A stretch of DNA of 64,000 nucleotides from Phycisphaerales bacterium. Lineage in GTDB: Bacteria; Planctomycetota; Phycisphaerae; Phycisphaerales; SM1A02. The stretch spans positions 1-64,000 of the forward strand of contig JAQWMQ010000010.1 of the NCBI GenBank assembly GCA_029246705.1. The letters are read 5' to 3'. The notes under the pieces are model-generated. The model worked only from the letters and a program-made list of their open reading frames with translations, was not told the origin of the DNA and made no database searches. The translations under genes were made by a program, and so were the position numbers. This document shows, piece after piece, positions 40,593 to 49,111 of the stretch. The stretch's first letter is position 1. Every line of letters starts with the position of its first letter.

Positions 40593-41963
40593 TCAGTCGG
40601 ACCTTTGATTTGATTCGGTTATCTCGATCATCCGGTCGAGTGCGGAACGAGCGTGACGCACGAGATCATCCCGTTCTTCGTTGTCGAGTCGCTCCCGCAC
40701 GCCACTCGCCTCGTCGACCACGTCGCCGGGAAGCACCCGATTGATCTCAGGGGCCTCTCCGCGACGAAGCAGGTCGAGCATTCCGGCAAGATGCGGTGGG
40801 TCGTTTCGACTCATGGTGGCACAACCACAACCACCTTCGGCGCCGTGGAGGGAACCAGCGTGGTCGGTGAGGTGCCTGACCTGGACGCCCCGAGACTTCG
40901 ATTGCTCCGCGGCATTTCGAACGAAATGCCCCTCGGTCCCGATGGCAAGACGCGAACCTTCGGGTGCCGACATGATCCGTTTCCAGAGGAAGTCGGTGCT
41001 GCCGTATCCATCCGCGGCCTGCACCACCTCCAACGGGGACTCCGGATGCACCAGGACCGTCCAGCCCTGCTCCTGCCAGTGTCGAACCTGATCCGAGGTG
41101 AAGACGGTGTGCACCCCGCAGAAGGAACCCCAGTTGATCACCGTAGCCTTGTCCATCGCGTCCAGGCAGCCGGGTATGGATGCGAGATTCTGCAGTGCAC
41201 CGACGTCGTTCACCGGCGACGGAAGATCATGGATGCGCTCCTCGGGTATGCCGAGTCCGACGGCCGTGTTTCTCCCCAGATGATGGTCGGGAACGAAGAG
41301 GATCCTGCTTTTCTGGTCGAGTGCCCACTGCATGACGAGCTGCGCATTGGAGCTGGTGCAGACTGCACCGCCGCTGCGACCCGAGATCGCCTTGATTCTT
41401 CCCGAGGTGTTCATGTAGGCGATGATCAGCAACTCATCACCGTAACGATCCAGAAGTTGATCAACCACGGGGTCGATCATCCAGTCCTTCGCCATCATCT
41501 CCATCGTGCATCCGGACTTCGGATTGGTGATCCAGACATCCTGGTGATCATCGGCGAGGATCGAGATGGTCTCGGCCATGAAGTGGACGGCCGATTCGAC
41601 GATGACTGACTTCTCCGGATGTCGAGCGGCCTGGAGGGCAAGGGCGTAGCTGTCGGAGACCGCGCCGCCGTAACGCTCGATGAGCTTGACGATCTCGCCA
41701 CCCATGTAGAAGTGTGCCAGGAGAAGAAGCGAGTCGCCGAAATGTTCGACCGCAGGTCGAACGTAGGAATCAAGCCAGGGCAGGACGACTTCCGGGGTGC
41801 GATCCGGGAGCGCGAGGTATTCCTCTGCATAAGGCTTGAAGGGTTGCTGATACCAGTCCAGAGGCAGATCAGACTGGCAGATCGGCACCCTTGACTGCAG
41901 AACGATTCCGGATGAGGTCAGATCCGCAGACACACCTGAGATGTTGACGACGTCTTCGTCCAT
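40593..41963 (-). CDS. nadA: Quinolinate synthase A
   Basis: NadA condenses iminoaspartate with dihydroxyacetone phosphate to quinolinate using a [4Fe-4S] cluster. The three cluster cysteines can be placed: TSSNAQL/CTSS region, NWGSFCGVHTVF and EGGCGCATMSRN. The segments LAHFYMGGEIVKL and FVPDHHLGRNTA are also typical. It is longer than E. coli NadA (about 456 versus 347 residues) because of extra N- and C-terminal parts, as in some other phyla. ATG 41963 has GGAG six bases upstream; ATG 42002 is possible. It heads the nadA-nadB operon. Confidence 0.92.
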   Translation of the reverse strand: MDEDVVNISGVSADLTSSGIVLQSRVPICQSDLPLDWYQQPFKPYAEEYLALPDRTPEVVLPWLDSYVRPAVEHFGDSLLLLAHFYMGGEIVKLIERYGGAVSDSYALALQAARHPEKSVIVESAVHFMAETISILADDHQDVWITNPKSGCTMEMMAKDWMIDPVVDQLLDRYGDELLIIAYMNTSGRIKAISGRSGGAVCTSSNAQLVMQWALDQKSRILFVPDHHLGRNTAVGLGIPEERIHDLPSPVNDVGALQNLASIPGCLDAMDKATVINWGSFCGVHTVFTSDQVRHWQEQGWTVLVHPESPLEVVQAADGYGSTDFLWKRIMSAPEGSRLAIGTEGHFVRNAAEQSKSRGVQVRHLTDHAGSLHGAEGGCGCATMSRNDPPHLAGMLDLLRRGEAPEINRVLPGDVVDEASGVRERLDNEERDDLVRHARSALDRMIEITESNQRSD

Positions 41964-42083
41964 GTTTCTCCAGCGATTCATTCTAGTGAACGAAGCCTCC
42001 ACGAGAAGAGTAGCCTCTCCACGCAGGAAACATCACTTGAAATCAGTGGATTCTGGGACCGTCGGGAAGACGATTCCATGCCG

Positions 42084-42743
42084 TCATTTTTCGGACGACT
42101 CCGGATTGAAATCAACATCGACCGGAGCAGCGTCGGTGGGGTCATCAAGTTTGAAGAACTCGAATTCCGAGGACTTGAAGCCACCGATCCCAGCAACGAT
42201 GGATGAGGGAATGACCTGACAACCGTTCTGGAACGACCGAACGTTCGAGTTGTAGAAGCGACGCGCACGTTCGATGCGAGTCTCCGTCTCGGAAAGCTCC
42301 TTCTGGAGTGCGACGAAGTTCCCGGAAGCCTTCAGGTCCGGGTATGCCTCGGCCCGTGCGATCAACTTGCCGACACCGGCACCAAGCTGGCTCTCGATCC
42401 GGCCACGATCCTCGATGTTCGAATCCTTGTCACCGACGGCCTGGTCGCGGAGGCGCGTGACTTCCTCAAGCACTCCCGATTCATGTGCCGCATAACCCTT
42501 CACGGTGTTCACGAGGTTCGGTATCAGATCATGTCGACGCTTCAATTCAGCATCGATGTCCGCCCAGGATTCCTTGCACGACTGCCGCTTTCGCACCAGT
42601 CCGTTGTACATGGCTATCAACCAGACGAGCACCACCAGAAAGACGACCGCAATCACGATCGCGATGGTGACACCAGAGACTGCCAGAACCGACGAACCGT
42701 TCTGAAGATGTCCGCTGCTCAGCACCATGTGTCGTTTCTCCAT
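42084..42743 (-). CDS. lemA: LemA-family membrane protein
   Basis: The 219-residue protein has one N-terminal helix (about residues 22-44) followed by the LemA signature: YNGLVRKRQSCKESWADIDA, ELKRRHDLIPNLVNTVKGYA, and further on AEAYPDLKASGNFVALQKEL and RRFYNSNVRSFQ. The end has SSEFEFFKLDD. LemA proteins are small surface or inner-membrane proteins of unknown role, often near M48 proteases. No such protease is seen next to it here. An alternative ATG five codons later has a better ribosome-binding site. Confidence 0.92.
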   Translation of the reverse strand: MEKRHMVLSSGHLQNGSSVLAVSGVTIAIVIAVVFLVVLVWLIAMYNGLVRKRQSCKESWADIDAELKRRHDLIPNLVNTVKGYAAHESGVLEEVTRLRDQAVGDKDSNIEDRGRIESQLGAGVGKLIARAEAYPDLKASGNFVALQKELSETETRIERARRFYNSNVRSFQNGCQVIPSSIVAGIGGFKSSEFEFFKLDDPTDAAPVDVDFNPESSEK

Positions 42744-42885
42744 GCAGGATTCTGGTTTTCCAATGACCGATGAAGACGCATTTTATCAAAGCTACGCCGG
42801 ACGATCTGTTGTCAGCTGGGGTTTTCCAGTTCGAGATGCTGAAAATGCAGCGCAAGCACCACCCGCTGGCTGTCGCAGATGTCGA

Positions 42886-43659
42886 TCAGATGTCCCAGTG
42901 GGCGAGCAACAGCGTGAGGTCGTATCCATTGATCATGCCATCGCCGTTGAAATCACCCGGACAGTCATCCACATCCGGGCAGGCACCCCATCGGCCGAGC
43001 AGGAAGGCGAGATCCGCCCCGCCCACCGATCCGTCCCCGTCGAGGTCGATCCCACAACAGTCCGGAACGCCATCCTCATCAAGGTCAGCGGCACCGAGGA
43101 CGACGATCTCGATCAAGTCGGAAATGCCGTCGAGGTCGCAGTCAGGTGCCGAGGAACTCACCGTGAAGACGTAGCCATGAACCGCCGGCCCCGCATCGGG
43201 GTCAGGGAGAAGATTCACCCAGCCGAGGAGCCCGGGGTCCCTTCCATCGATCGCAGCCTTCCAGTGGAGTGACGATGACCCCATCGGTTGATCCACCGAC
43301 CAGTGGGTGACCTGAAGCTCAACGCCCGTGACATCCGTCCAGCCGGAATCAAGCGACGCGAGCGCGGGTGCTCTCTTGCCACCCAACCAGGGTCCGGTGC
43401 ATTCCCAGGGACCAAGCTCCACGGCAAGATCAGCGACAGCCGTGACTTCCAGGGTCGCAGCGGGCGTGAAGAGTTGGGCTCCGGAAGCCTGTGCGAGATC
43501 TCGTGCGTCCGACCAGGAGACCGCCTCAGGCAATCTCGCGACCCCGAGTGTGAACCCCGGTCGACCCGGCAAGGGCTGGGTGACGACCATGGGCGCATCC
43601 ACGGCGAGTGCACCAGCACAATTGAGAAGCAGCGCTCCACTTACCAGGGTTCGTATCAT
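42886..43659 (-). CDS. Secreted C-type-lectin-like protein with dockerin-like repeats
   Basis: A signal peptide ends near ALA (residue 20). The first domain (about 25-165) has SWSDARDLAQASGAQLFTPA, then WECTGPWLGGKR and W-x-x-x-x-P-M-G-S-S, the order of C-type-lectin-like domains that bind sugars or proteins. The rest contains calcium loops: a single DCDLDGISD and DLDEDGVPDCC, then the two-repeat module DLDGDGSVGGADL and DFNGDGMINGYDL, with L-L-G-R-W and L-L-A-H-W ends. It is convergent to nothing; the berberine-type oxidase starts 98 bases away in the other direction. Confidence 0.78.
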   Translation of the reverse strand: MIRTLVSGALLLNCAGALAVDAPMVVTQPLPGRPGFTLGVARLPEAVSWSDARDLAQASGAQLFTPAATLEVTAVADLAVELGPWECTGPWLGGKRAPALASLDSGWTDVTGVELQVTHWSVDQPMGSSSLHWKAAIDGRDPGLLGWVNLLPDPDAGPAVHGYVFTVSSSAPDCDLDGISDLIEIVVLGAADLDEDGVPDCCGIDLDGDGSVGGADLAFLLGRWGACPDVDDCPGDFNGDGMINGYDLTLLLAHWDI

Positions 43660-43757
43660 GCTCCGATTCTCGCTGATCTCGGGCAATAAATCGAGTCTTC
43701 ATCGAGAATTCGAGTGTCGATGGCGAGGACCCTCGACTCTGGCCGTATATTCGGGTC

Positions 43758-45245
43758 ATGCCCGCAACCATCAGGCGCAGAGATTTCCTTCGTGGCGCAA
43801 CCGGCCTTGCCGCTGCCGTCATGTTCCCCCCGAGTACCTGGGCTGGAGATCCTCCGTGCGATCTCGTCCAATTGAGTGATGCCGAGTTCGAGGCGCTTGC
43901 ACGCCAGCTCTCTGACGGCGCCCAGCTGGTACTCCCCACCAACGATGACTACATCCACCTGAAGCAGACATGGAATGCGATCTACAACCCACTGCCGGTG
44001 GCGATCGTACGGGTCCAGGAGACCGCGGACGTCCAGGCCGTCGTGCAGTGGTGCGTCGCTCGCGGCATCCACCCTCGGACACGAAGTGGTGGACACAGTT
44101 TCGCCGGGTATTCGATGGGCAACACCGTCATCATCGACCTTCGGGACATGAAGGGGATATCACTGGATGGCGATGGCATCGCCACCATCGGGGCAGGGGC
44201 CACCTTGGGACAGGTCTACTGCACGCTGCATGATCAGTGGGAACGAACCATGCCTGCAGGTTCATGCCCCACGGTCGGCATCTCGGGCATCACCATGGCG
44301 GGAGGCTATGGGGAACTTGCCCGTAAATACGGCATGTCCTGCGATGTCGTGACTTCCGCCGAGATCGTCCTGGCTGACGGGTCGGCGCGAACGACGACCC
44401 ATTCGACCGATGAGGAACTCTTCTGGTCCCTTCGTGGGGGCGGGTCGGGTTCCTACGGAGTCGTGACCAACTGGCAGTTCGAGACCTTCGACTACGAACC
44501 GCAATCCTACATGTACGTCTGGTGGGACTGGTCACACGTGAGCGAGGCCTTCGCAGCCTTCCAGGAATGGATCCCATCCCTGGACGACAGTTACTCGGCG
44601 ACATTCTCGATCAGTGCCGCGCCCACACCCGGGTTCAAGATCATCCTGTTCGGCAAGTCGAGTTCCACTGATTTCGCCCAGCAGGCTGCCAACCTGGTCG
44701 CGCTGGGCCCGTCGGCCAAACCGGTGGTCACCGGACCGAACCCCCTGCCTGTCCCTCCGTGCACCTGGCCGAATGACGTGGCCTACGGTGTGCAGAAATC
44801 GCGATTCGCCAACAGCCCGGTCAGCACCGACGCCATGGACATCATCAAGGAAGCCTACGACCAACGTGCGGGAATCCCCCAACTCAAGGGGACAACGGCA
44901 TTCATTCTCATCAACGCACTCCGTGGGGCGATCCAGTCCAAGCCAGGCGACTTCAACGCATTCAACCACCGCGATGCCCTCATCAGCGCACAGTTCGGAG
45001 CCCGATGGACGGATCTCGGCGAAGATCCCGTTGCCCAGGTCGCGAGCACCAACTGGCAACGTGACTACTACGAGGCGATCTACGATGCCTTCGACGGCGG
45101 GTGCTACCAGGGCTACTGGGACCCGGAGGTTCAGAACTGGCCTGAGATGTACTACGGCTCCGCATTCCCAAGGCTTCGTGCTGCCAAGACCCTCTACGAC
45201 CCGAACGACTTCTTCACCTTCCAGCGCAGCATCCCCCTGGCCTGA
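43758..45245 (+). CDS. Tat-exported berberine-bridge-type FAD oxidase
   Basis: The N-terminus TIRRRDFLRGATGLAAAVMF is a twin-arginine signal. The FAD domain holds RSGGHSFAGYS, with the histidine that links FAD at C8, and AGSCPTVGISG, with the cysteine that links C6, so the flavin should be bicovalently bound. MAGGYGELARKYGM and RGGGSGSYGVVTNWQ follow. The C-terminus ends YGSAFPRLRAAKTLYDPNDF, the berberine-bridge domain. These enzymes oxidise alcohols, sugars or alkaloids with O2. Substrate unknown. It is exported folded, as flavoproteins using Tat are. Confidence 0.88.
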   Translation: MPATIRRRDFLRGATGLAAAVMFPPSTWAGDPPCDLVQLSDAEFEALARQLSDGAQLVLPTNDDYIHLKQTWNAIYNPLPVAIVRVQETADVQAVVQWCVARGIHPRTRSGGHSFAGYSMGNTVIIDLRDMKGISLDGDGIATIGAGATLGQVYCTLHDQWERTMPAGSCPTVGISGITMAGGYGELARKYGMSCDVVTSAEIVLADGSARTTTHSTDEELFWSLRGGGSGSYGVVTNWQFETFDYEPQSYMYVWWDWSHVSEAFAAFQEWIPSLDDSYSATFSISAAPTPGFKIILFGKSSSTDFAQQAANLVALGPSAKPVVTGPNPLPVPPCTWPNDVAYGVQKSRFANSPVSTDAMDIIKEAYDQRAGIPQLKGTTAFILINALRGAIQSKPGDFNAFNHRDALISAQFGARWTDLGEDPVAQVASTNWQRDYYEAIYDAFDGGCYQGYWDPEVQNWPEMYYGSAFPRLRAAKTLYDPNDFFTFQRSIPLA

Positions 45246-45299
45246 TCAGCCACCCCCCTCCCCAACACACGGACTCGCCGAAGTCGACCCCGTCGTATC

Positions 45300-46532
45300 A
45301 TGTCGTGTCCCACGAACAGAACGGAGCAGACCTTGGACACCGAGATCCCGGCGAACGGCACGACATCCACACCAGAGACCCCTCGCCTCCTGCGGGCGAC
45401 CTGTGCACCCGAACTCGCCCCCTGGCTTCGTCAGGAAGTGGAGGATCTCGGATACGAGATCGAGCACAAGGACCACACCGGAGTCGAGATTCGAGGCCTG
45501 ATGCGCGATGCCATGAGACTCACACTCAGGCTGCGCACCGCCTACCACGTGCTTCAGCGTTTCGCGGATCTCAAGGCAAAGGATTCAGACGCAATGTACG
45601 AGGGAGCGATTCGACTCCCATGGGAGCGGGTCATTCCTCCCGACGGCTACGTCACCGTCACCTCGACGGTGAAGAACGATTCGATCAACAACTCGATGTT
45701 CGCCAACATGAGGCTCAAGGATGCCATCGTCGATCGCATCAACGGTGTCCACGGACATCGACCGGACGCAGGATCTGCCGGTGACCGTTCAGTGGTTCAC
45801 ATGTATTGGAATGAGGATCACTGCCGGATAAGCCTCGACATTTCCGGTCGGAAACTGTCCGATCGTGGCTACCGTCGCATTCCGCGCCGTGCACCGATGC
45901 GCGAGACCATCGCAGCCGCATTGCTGGCCGAGACCGGATACGACGGATCAGCTCCCATCGTGGTCCCCATGTGTGGAAGTGGAACGATCGCCATCGAGGC
46001 CGCCTTGATCGCCACCGGAAGAGCTCCCGGTCTGCTCAGAAGCAACTTCGGCGTCCAGCATCTCCTGACCTTCGACCACGAGACATGGTCCGATGAGCGA
46101 GCCGAAGCAAGGAAACTGAGAACACCGGGGCAACCCGCGCCGATCGTGGTCTCTGACATCGATCCGGAAGCGGTCGAGGCGACGAGGAAGAACGCGGTGA
46201 CCGCAGGGGTAGACCACCTTCTTGACTTCCATGTCTGTGACTTCGCGGAAACACCGATGCCACAGGATCCCGGCATCGTCATCCTGCATGGCGAATACGG
46301 TCAACGCCTCGGCAACCAGGACGATCTCCCGGAGACCTACGCTCGCATGGGCGATTTCCTCAAGCAGAAATGCGGTGGTTGGGAGGGACACATCTTCACC
46401 TCTCGTGAACTGTCCGGAAACATCGGCCTCAAACCTGCCCGAAGGGTCCCATTCGAGCACGGCGGCATTGATTGCCGCCTTCTGAAGTACGAGCTCTATT
46501 CAGGAACTCGTCGAACCTCTATCACAGGGTGA
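45300..46532 (+). CDS. THUMP-domain class I RNA methyltransferase (RlmL/YcbY N-terminal type), altered NPPY motif
   Basis: The protein opens with LRATCAPELAPWLRQEVEDL, as in the ferredoxin-like/THUMP part of 23S rRNA G2445 methyltransferases. The middle has DISGRKLSDRGYRRIPRRAP and the methyltransferase segment PMRETIAAALL, VVPMCGSGTIAIEAALIA and VVSDIDPEAVEATRKNA. The expected catalytic NPPYG is replaced by HGEYG in ILHGEYGQRLGNQ. NPPY normally positions the target amine, so activity or target may differ. It closes with the usual FTSRELSGNIGLKPARR and a final strand. Length 410 residues. Confidence 0.82.
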   Translation: MSCPTNRTEQTLDTEIPANGTTSTPETPRLLRATCAPELAPWLRQEVEDLGYEIEHKDHTGVEIRGLMRDAMRLTLRLRTAYHVLQRFADLKAKDSDAMYEGAIRLPWERVIPPDGYVTVTSTVKNDSINNSMFANMRLKDAIVDRINGVHGHRPDAGSAGDRSVVHMYWNEDHCRISLDISGRKLSDRGYRRIPRRAPMRETIAAALLAETGYDGSAPIVVPMCGSGTIAIEAALIATGRAPGLLRSNFGVQHLLTFDHETWSDERAEARKLRTPGQPAPIVVSDIDPEAVEATRKNAVTAGVDHLLDFHVCDFAETPMPQDPGIVILHGEYGQRLGNQDDLPETYARMGDFLKQKCGGWEGHIFTSRELSGNIGLKPARRVPFEHGGIDCRLLKYELYSGTRRTSITG

Positions 46533-46622
46533 AGAGCCACCCCCGATGTCGCCGAAATGACTGACTGAAGAACGACTGGCATCGTCTTCCGTCCACCAGA
46601 GGTCGGAAACAGCGAAGGACCC

Positions 46623-47813
46623 ATGAGCATCGCACCGACAAACGAAGTCAGGATCCTGCGATCACGGGAAGAACTCGAGGCCATCATTCCGGCGTGGATG
46701 GATGCCACTGTTCACCCGCAGGCACATCCGGAAGTCTTCTTCAGGCTCTGCGAAGCGGATGACGTCATCCTGCGTCCGCACGTCCCGGTGCTCCTGAATG
46801 ACGACGGTTCGATTCGAGGGATGATGGTCTCTCGACTCGAATATTCCCGATTCGTTCGATCGGGGCGTTATCTCCCCATACCGCAACCGATGGCGAAATC
46901 CGTGATCGTTCCGTTCGACGGGATCATAGGCTCCCATGCAGCCGAGTCGGCTCCGGAACTCCTGCTCGCCCTGCTCTCCTCGATGGACGCAGGCGAGGCG
47001 GACGTGGTCGACCTGCCCTTTCTTCCGCTCGAGGACCCCATCAGGAAGAGCCTGCTGGCCATGGACAACGGTCGCTTCCGAAATGGAACCGCCAACAAGA
47101 ACGTCCACTGGCACACCGATGTCGCCGACAGTTTCGATGAGCAACTCAAGACACTCGGAAAGAGCACGCGAGGAACGCTTCGAAACAACCTGAACAGGTT
47201 CCGCAGGGATTTCGAGGATCGTTTCGAGATTCGTCTCTACGATTCGAATTCGGATCTCGATGAGATGATGGACCTCAGTGAGACCGTCGCGACGAAGAGC
47301 TACCACCGAGGCCTCGATGTCGGCTTCTCCAAGTCGATCCGCGAACGCGCCGTCTACGAGGGAGCACACGCCATGGGGTCGATGTGGGCACGGATCATCC
47401 TCATCGATGACAAGCCCGCAGCCTTCATCCATGCCTTCAAGTGGAAACGAAGGCTCTTCGGAACCTACATGGGATTCGACCGGGAATTCACCAAGTTGCC
47501 GCTCGGCACCATCGTGCTCTTCGAGTCGCTTCGCTTGATGTGCGAGGAGGACCAGATCGACACCTGGGACTTCGGCCCCGGCGAAGCGGAATACAAGAGC
47601 AGGATCTGCAGCCGTTTCGATGACGAGGAACAGCGGACCATCTTTGCACGAACACTTCGAGCCCAGCGGATTCGTGCCACCACGATCGCATTCTCGAGGA
47701 CCGAGGGTGCCATCAAGGCCATCCTCAAGAAGCTCGATCTCGAGACGAAGGTGAAGACCGCGATGCGAAACCGCGTCCGAGCTCAACCCGGCCCAACCGA
47801 CCAGAATCGGTGA
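46623..47813 (+). CDS. GNAT/FemAB-type acyltransferase (BcsL/CelD-like)
   Basis: The 396-residue protein has two GNAT halves. KTLGKSTRGTLRNNLNRFRR, then FSKSIRERAVYEGAHAMGSM, IILIDDKPAAFIHAFKWKRR and TYMGFDREFTKLPLGTIVLF make the usual C-terminal half; DFGPGEAEYKSRICSRF closes it. The FemAB/CelD group transfers acyl or aminoacyl groups, often for cell-surface polysaccharide or peptide. AAGGA lies seven bases before the ATG. A decayed partial copy of this gene lies 4 kb downstream, in front of the second FG-GAP/UnbV gene. Confidence 0.82.
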   Translation: MSIAPTNEVRILRSREELEAIIPAWMDATVHPQAHPEVFFRLCEADDVILRPHVPVLLNDDGSIRGMMVSRLEYSRFVRSGRYLPIPQPMAKSVIVPFDGIIGSHAAESAPELLLALLSSMDAGEADVVDLPFLPLEDPIRKSLLAMDNGRFRNGTANKNVHWHTDVADSFDEQLKTLGKSTRGTLRNNLNRFRRDFEDRFEIRLYDSNSDLDEMMDLSETVATKSYHRGLDVGFSKSIRERAVYEGAHAMGSMWARIILIDDKPAAFIHAFKWKRRLFGTYMGFDREFTKLPLGTIVLFESLRLMCEEDQIDTWDFGPGEAEYKSRICSRFDDEEQRTIFARTLRAQRIRATTIAFSRTEGAIKAILKKLDLETKVKTAMRNRVRAQPGPTDQNR

Positions 47814-47918
47814 TAAAGCGTCCGAGAAACCCATCTCCACCCGGGAATCGACCAAATACCGTCCAAGCGCCAGCCCATTCTGGCCGGGATGGCCTTGAGA
47901 AGCCGACATCTGATCCTG

Positions 47919-49088
47919 ATGAGTGAACCAATCTCACCAGATGAACTGCCCGAGATCCCCGAGGAACTGCTCCAGCTCCGACAGGAGATCGACGACATCG
48001 ATCACCAGGTGCTCGAGCTCCTGGCTCGTCGCAAGCAGAAGGTCGGCGGAGTGGCGACCGTCAAGAAGCGCCATGCACTCAAGGTCCGTGATCGCACCCG
48101 CGAATCCGAGATCCTCGCCGACCGAAGAATTTGCTGCAGCAGGCTCGGACTTCACTCGGAGATGGTCGAAAGTCTCTACCGCCTGCTGCTGACGGAAAGT
48201 CGCGATCACCAGGCCGCATTGGGAACGGAACTTCCCGCGGATCTACCTTCGAGACGAATTGCCGTGATCGGCGGACACGGAGCCATGGGCTCGCTCTTCG
48301 CAGACCTGTTCAGGGAGCTGGGCAACGAAGTCATCGTGAGCGATCTCGACACCGATCTCTCACCCAGGGAGGCCGCCGCCTCTGCCGATGCGATCCTGGT
48401 CAGCGTCCCGATCCGATCGACACTTGAAGTCATCAGGGACATCGGACCTTCCTGCAGGGAGGACGCACTCCTGCTTGACGTGACATCGACCAAGGTGGAT
48501 CCGGTCAGGACCATGTGCGAGGCATCCGCATGCAACGTGATCGGGACACACCCGATGTTCGGGCCGGGCGTGAACACCCTGCAGGAACAGAGAATCGCCG
48601 TGGTCCCGGGCAGGATCCACGAAGGCTCGGACTGGGAACATTGGTTGCGCACCTGCATTCTTGCCAGAGGACTGACCATCATCGATGCGACCGCCGAGGA
48701 ACACGACCGATCAATGTCGATCGTCCAGGTGCTCACTCACTTTTCCACCGAGGTCCTGGGCCTTGCAATGGCACGCCTTGCGGTACCCGTCGAGGAGACG
48801 CTCAAGTTCGCCTCACCGGTCTACCTGATCGAACTCCTGATGACCGCTCGGCACTTCTGTCAGAGCGGAGAACTCTACGGATCGATCCACATGGCGAATC
48901 CAAATCGCAAGGCGATCGTCGACGCGTTCAATGAAAGCATCGAATCATGGCGCGACACGGTTGCAAACGAGGACCAGGCAGGATTCTCGGCATTGTTCGA
49001 TGAGTGCAACGCGTTCTTCGGCACATTCGGTGAACGTGCGATGGAACAGTCGGGACACCTCATCGACCGGCTTGTCGAGCGCGGCTGA
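47919..49088 (+). CDS. tyrA: Fused chorismate mutase/prephenate dehydrogenase (T-protein)
   Basis: Residues about 10-95 are an AroQ chorismate mutase helix bundle (LRQEIDDIDHQVLELLARR, KVRDRTRESEILADR). Residues about 105-375 are the prephenate dehydrogenase, with IAVIGGHGAMGSLFADLFRE, VTSTKVDPVRTM and IGTHPMFGPGVNTLQEQRIA. The order is that of the E. coli T-protein and is not general in planctomycetes. It makes 4-hydroxyphenylpyruvate for tyrosine. The first ATG (47889) gives a longer form; MSEPISPDE at 47919 fits the family start. A degenerate copy of its last 55 codons lies at 51256. Confidence 0.9.
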   Translation: MSEPISPDELPEIPEELLQLRQEIDDIDHQVLELLARRKQKVGGVATVKKRHALKVRDRTRESEILADRRICCSRLGLHSEMVESLYRLLLTESRDHQAALGTELPADLPSRRIAVIGGHGAMGSLFADLFRELGNEVIVSDLDTDLSPREAAASADAILVSVPIRSTLEVIRDIGPSCREDALLLDVTSTKVDPVRTMCEASACNVIGTHPMFGPGVNTLQEQRIAVVPGRIHEGSDWEHWLRTCILARGLTIIDATAEEHDRSMSIVQVLTHFSTEVLGLAMARLAVPVEETLKFASPVYLIELLMTARHFCQSGELYGSIHMANPNRKAIVDAFNESIESWRDTVANEDQAGFSALFDECNAFFGTFGERAMEQSGHLIDRLVERG

Positions 49089-49111
49089 TCATGCCGAGCC
49101 GGCGCCCTGGC

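Noticed and set aside
46662-47909. Long minus-strand frame opposite the FemAB gene
   Set aside because: It is antisense to a well-supported gene and arises from the high-GC third positions; no family motif.
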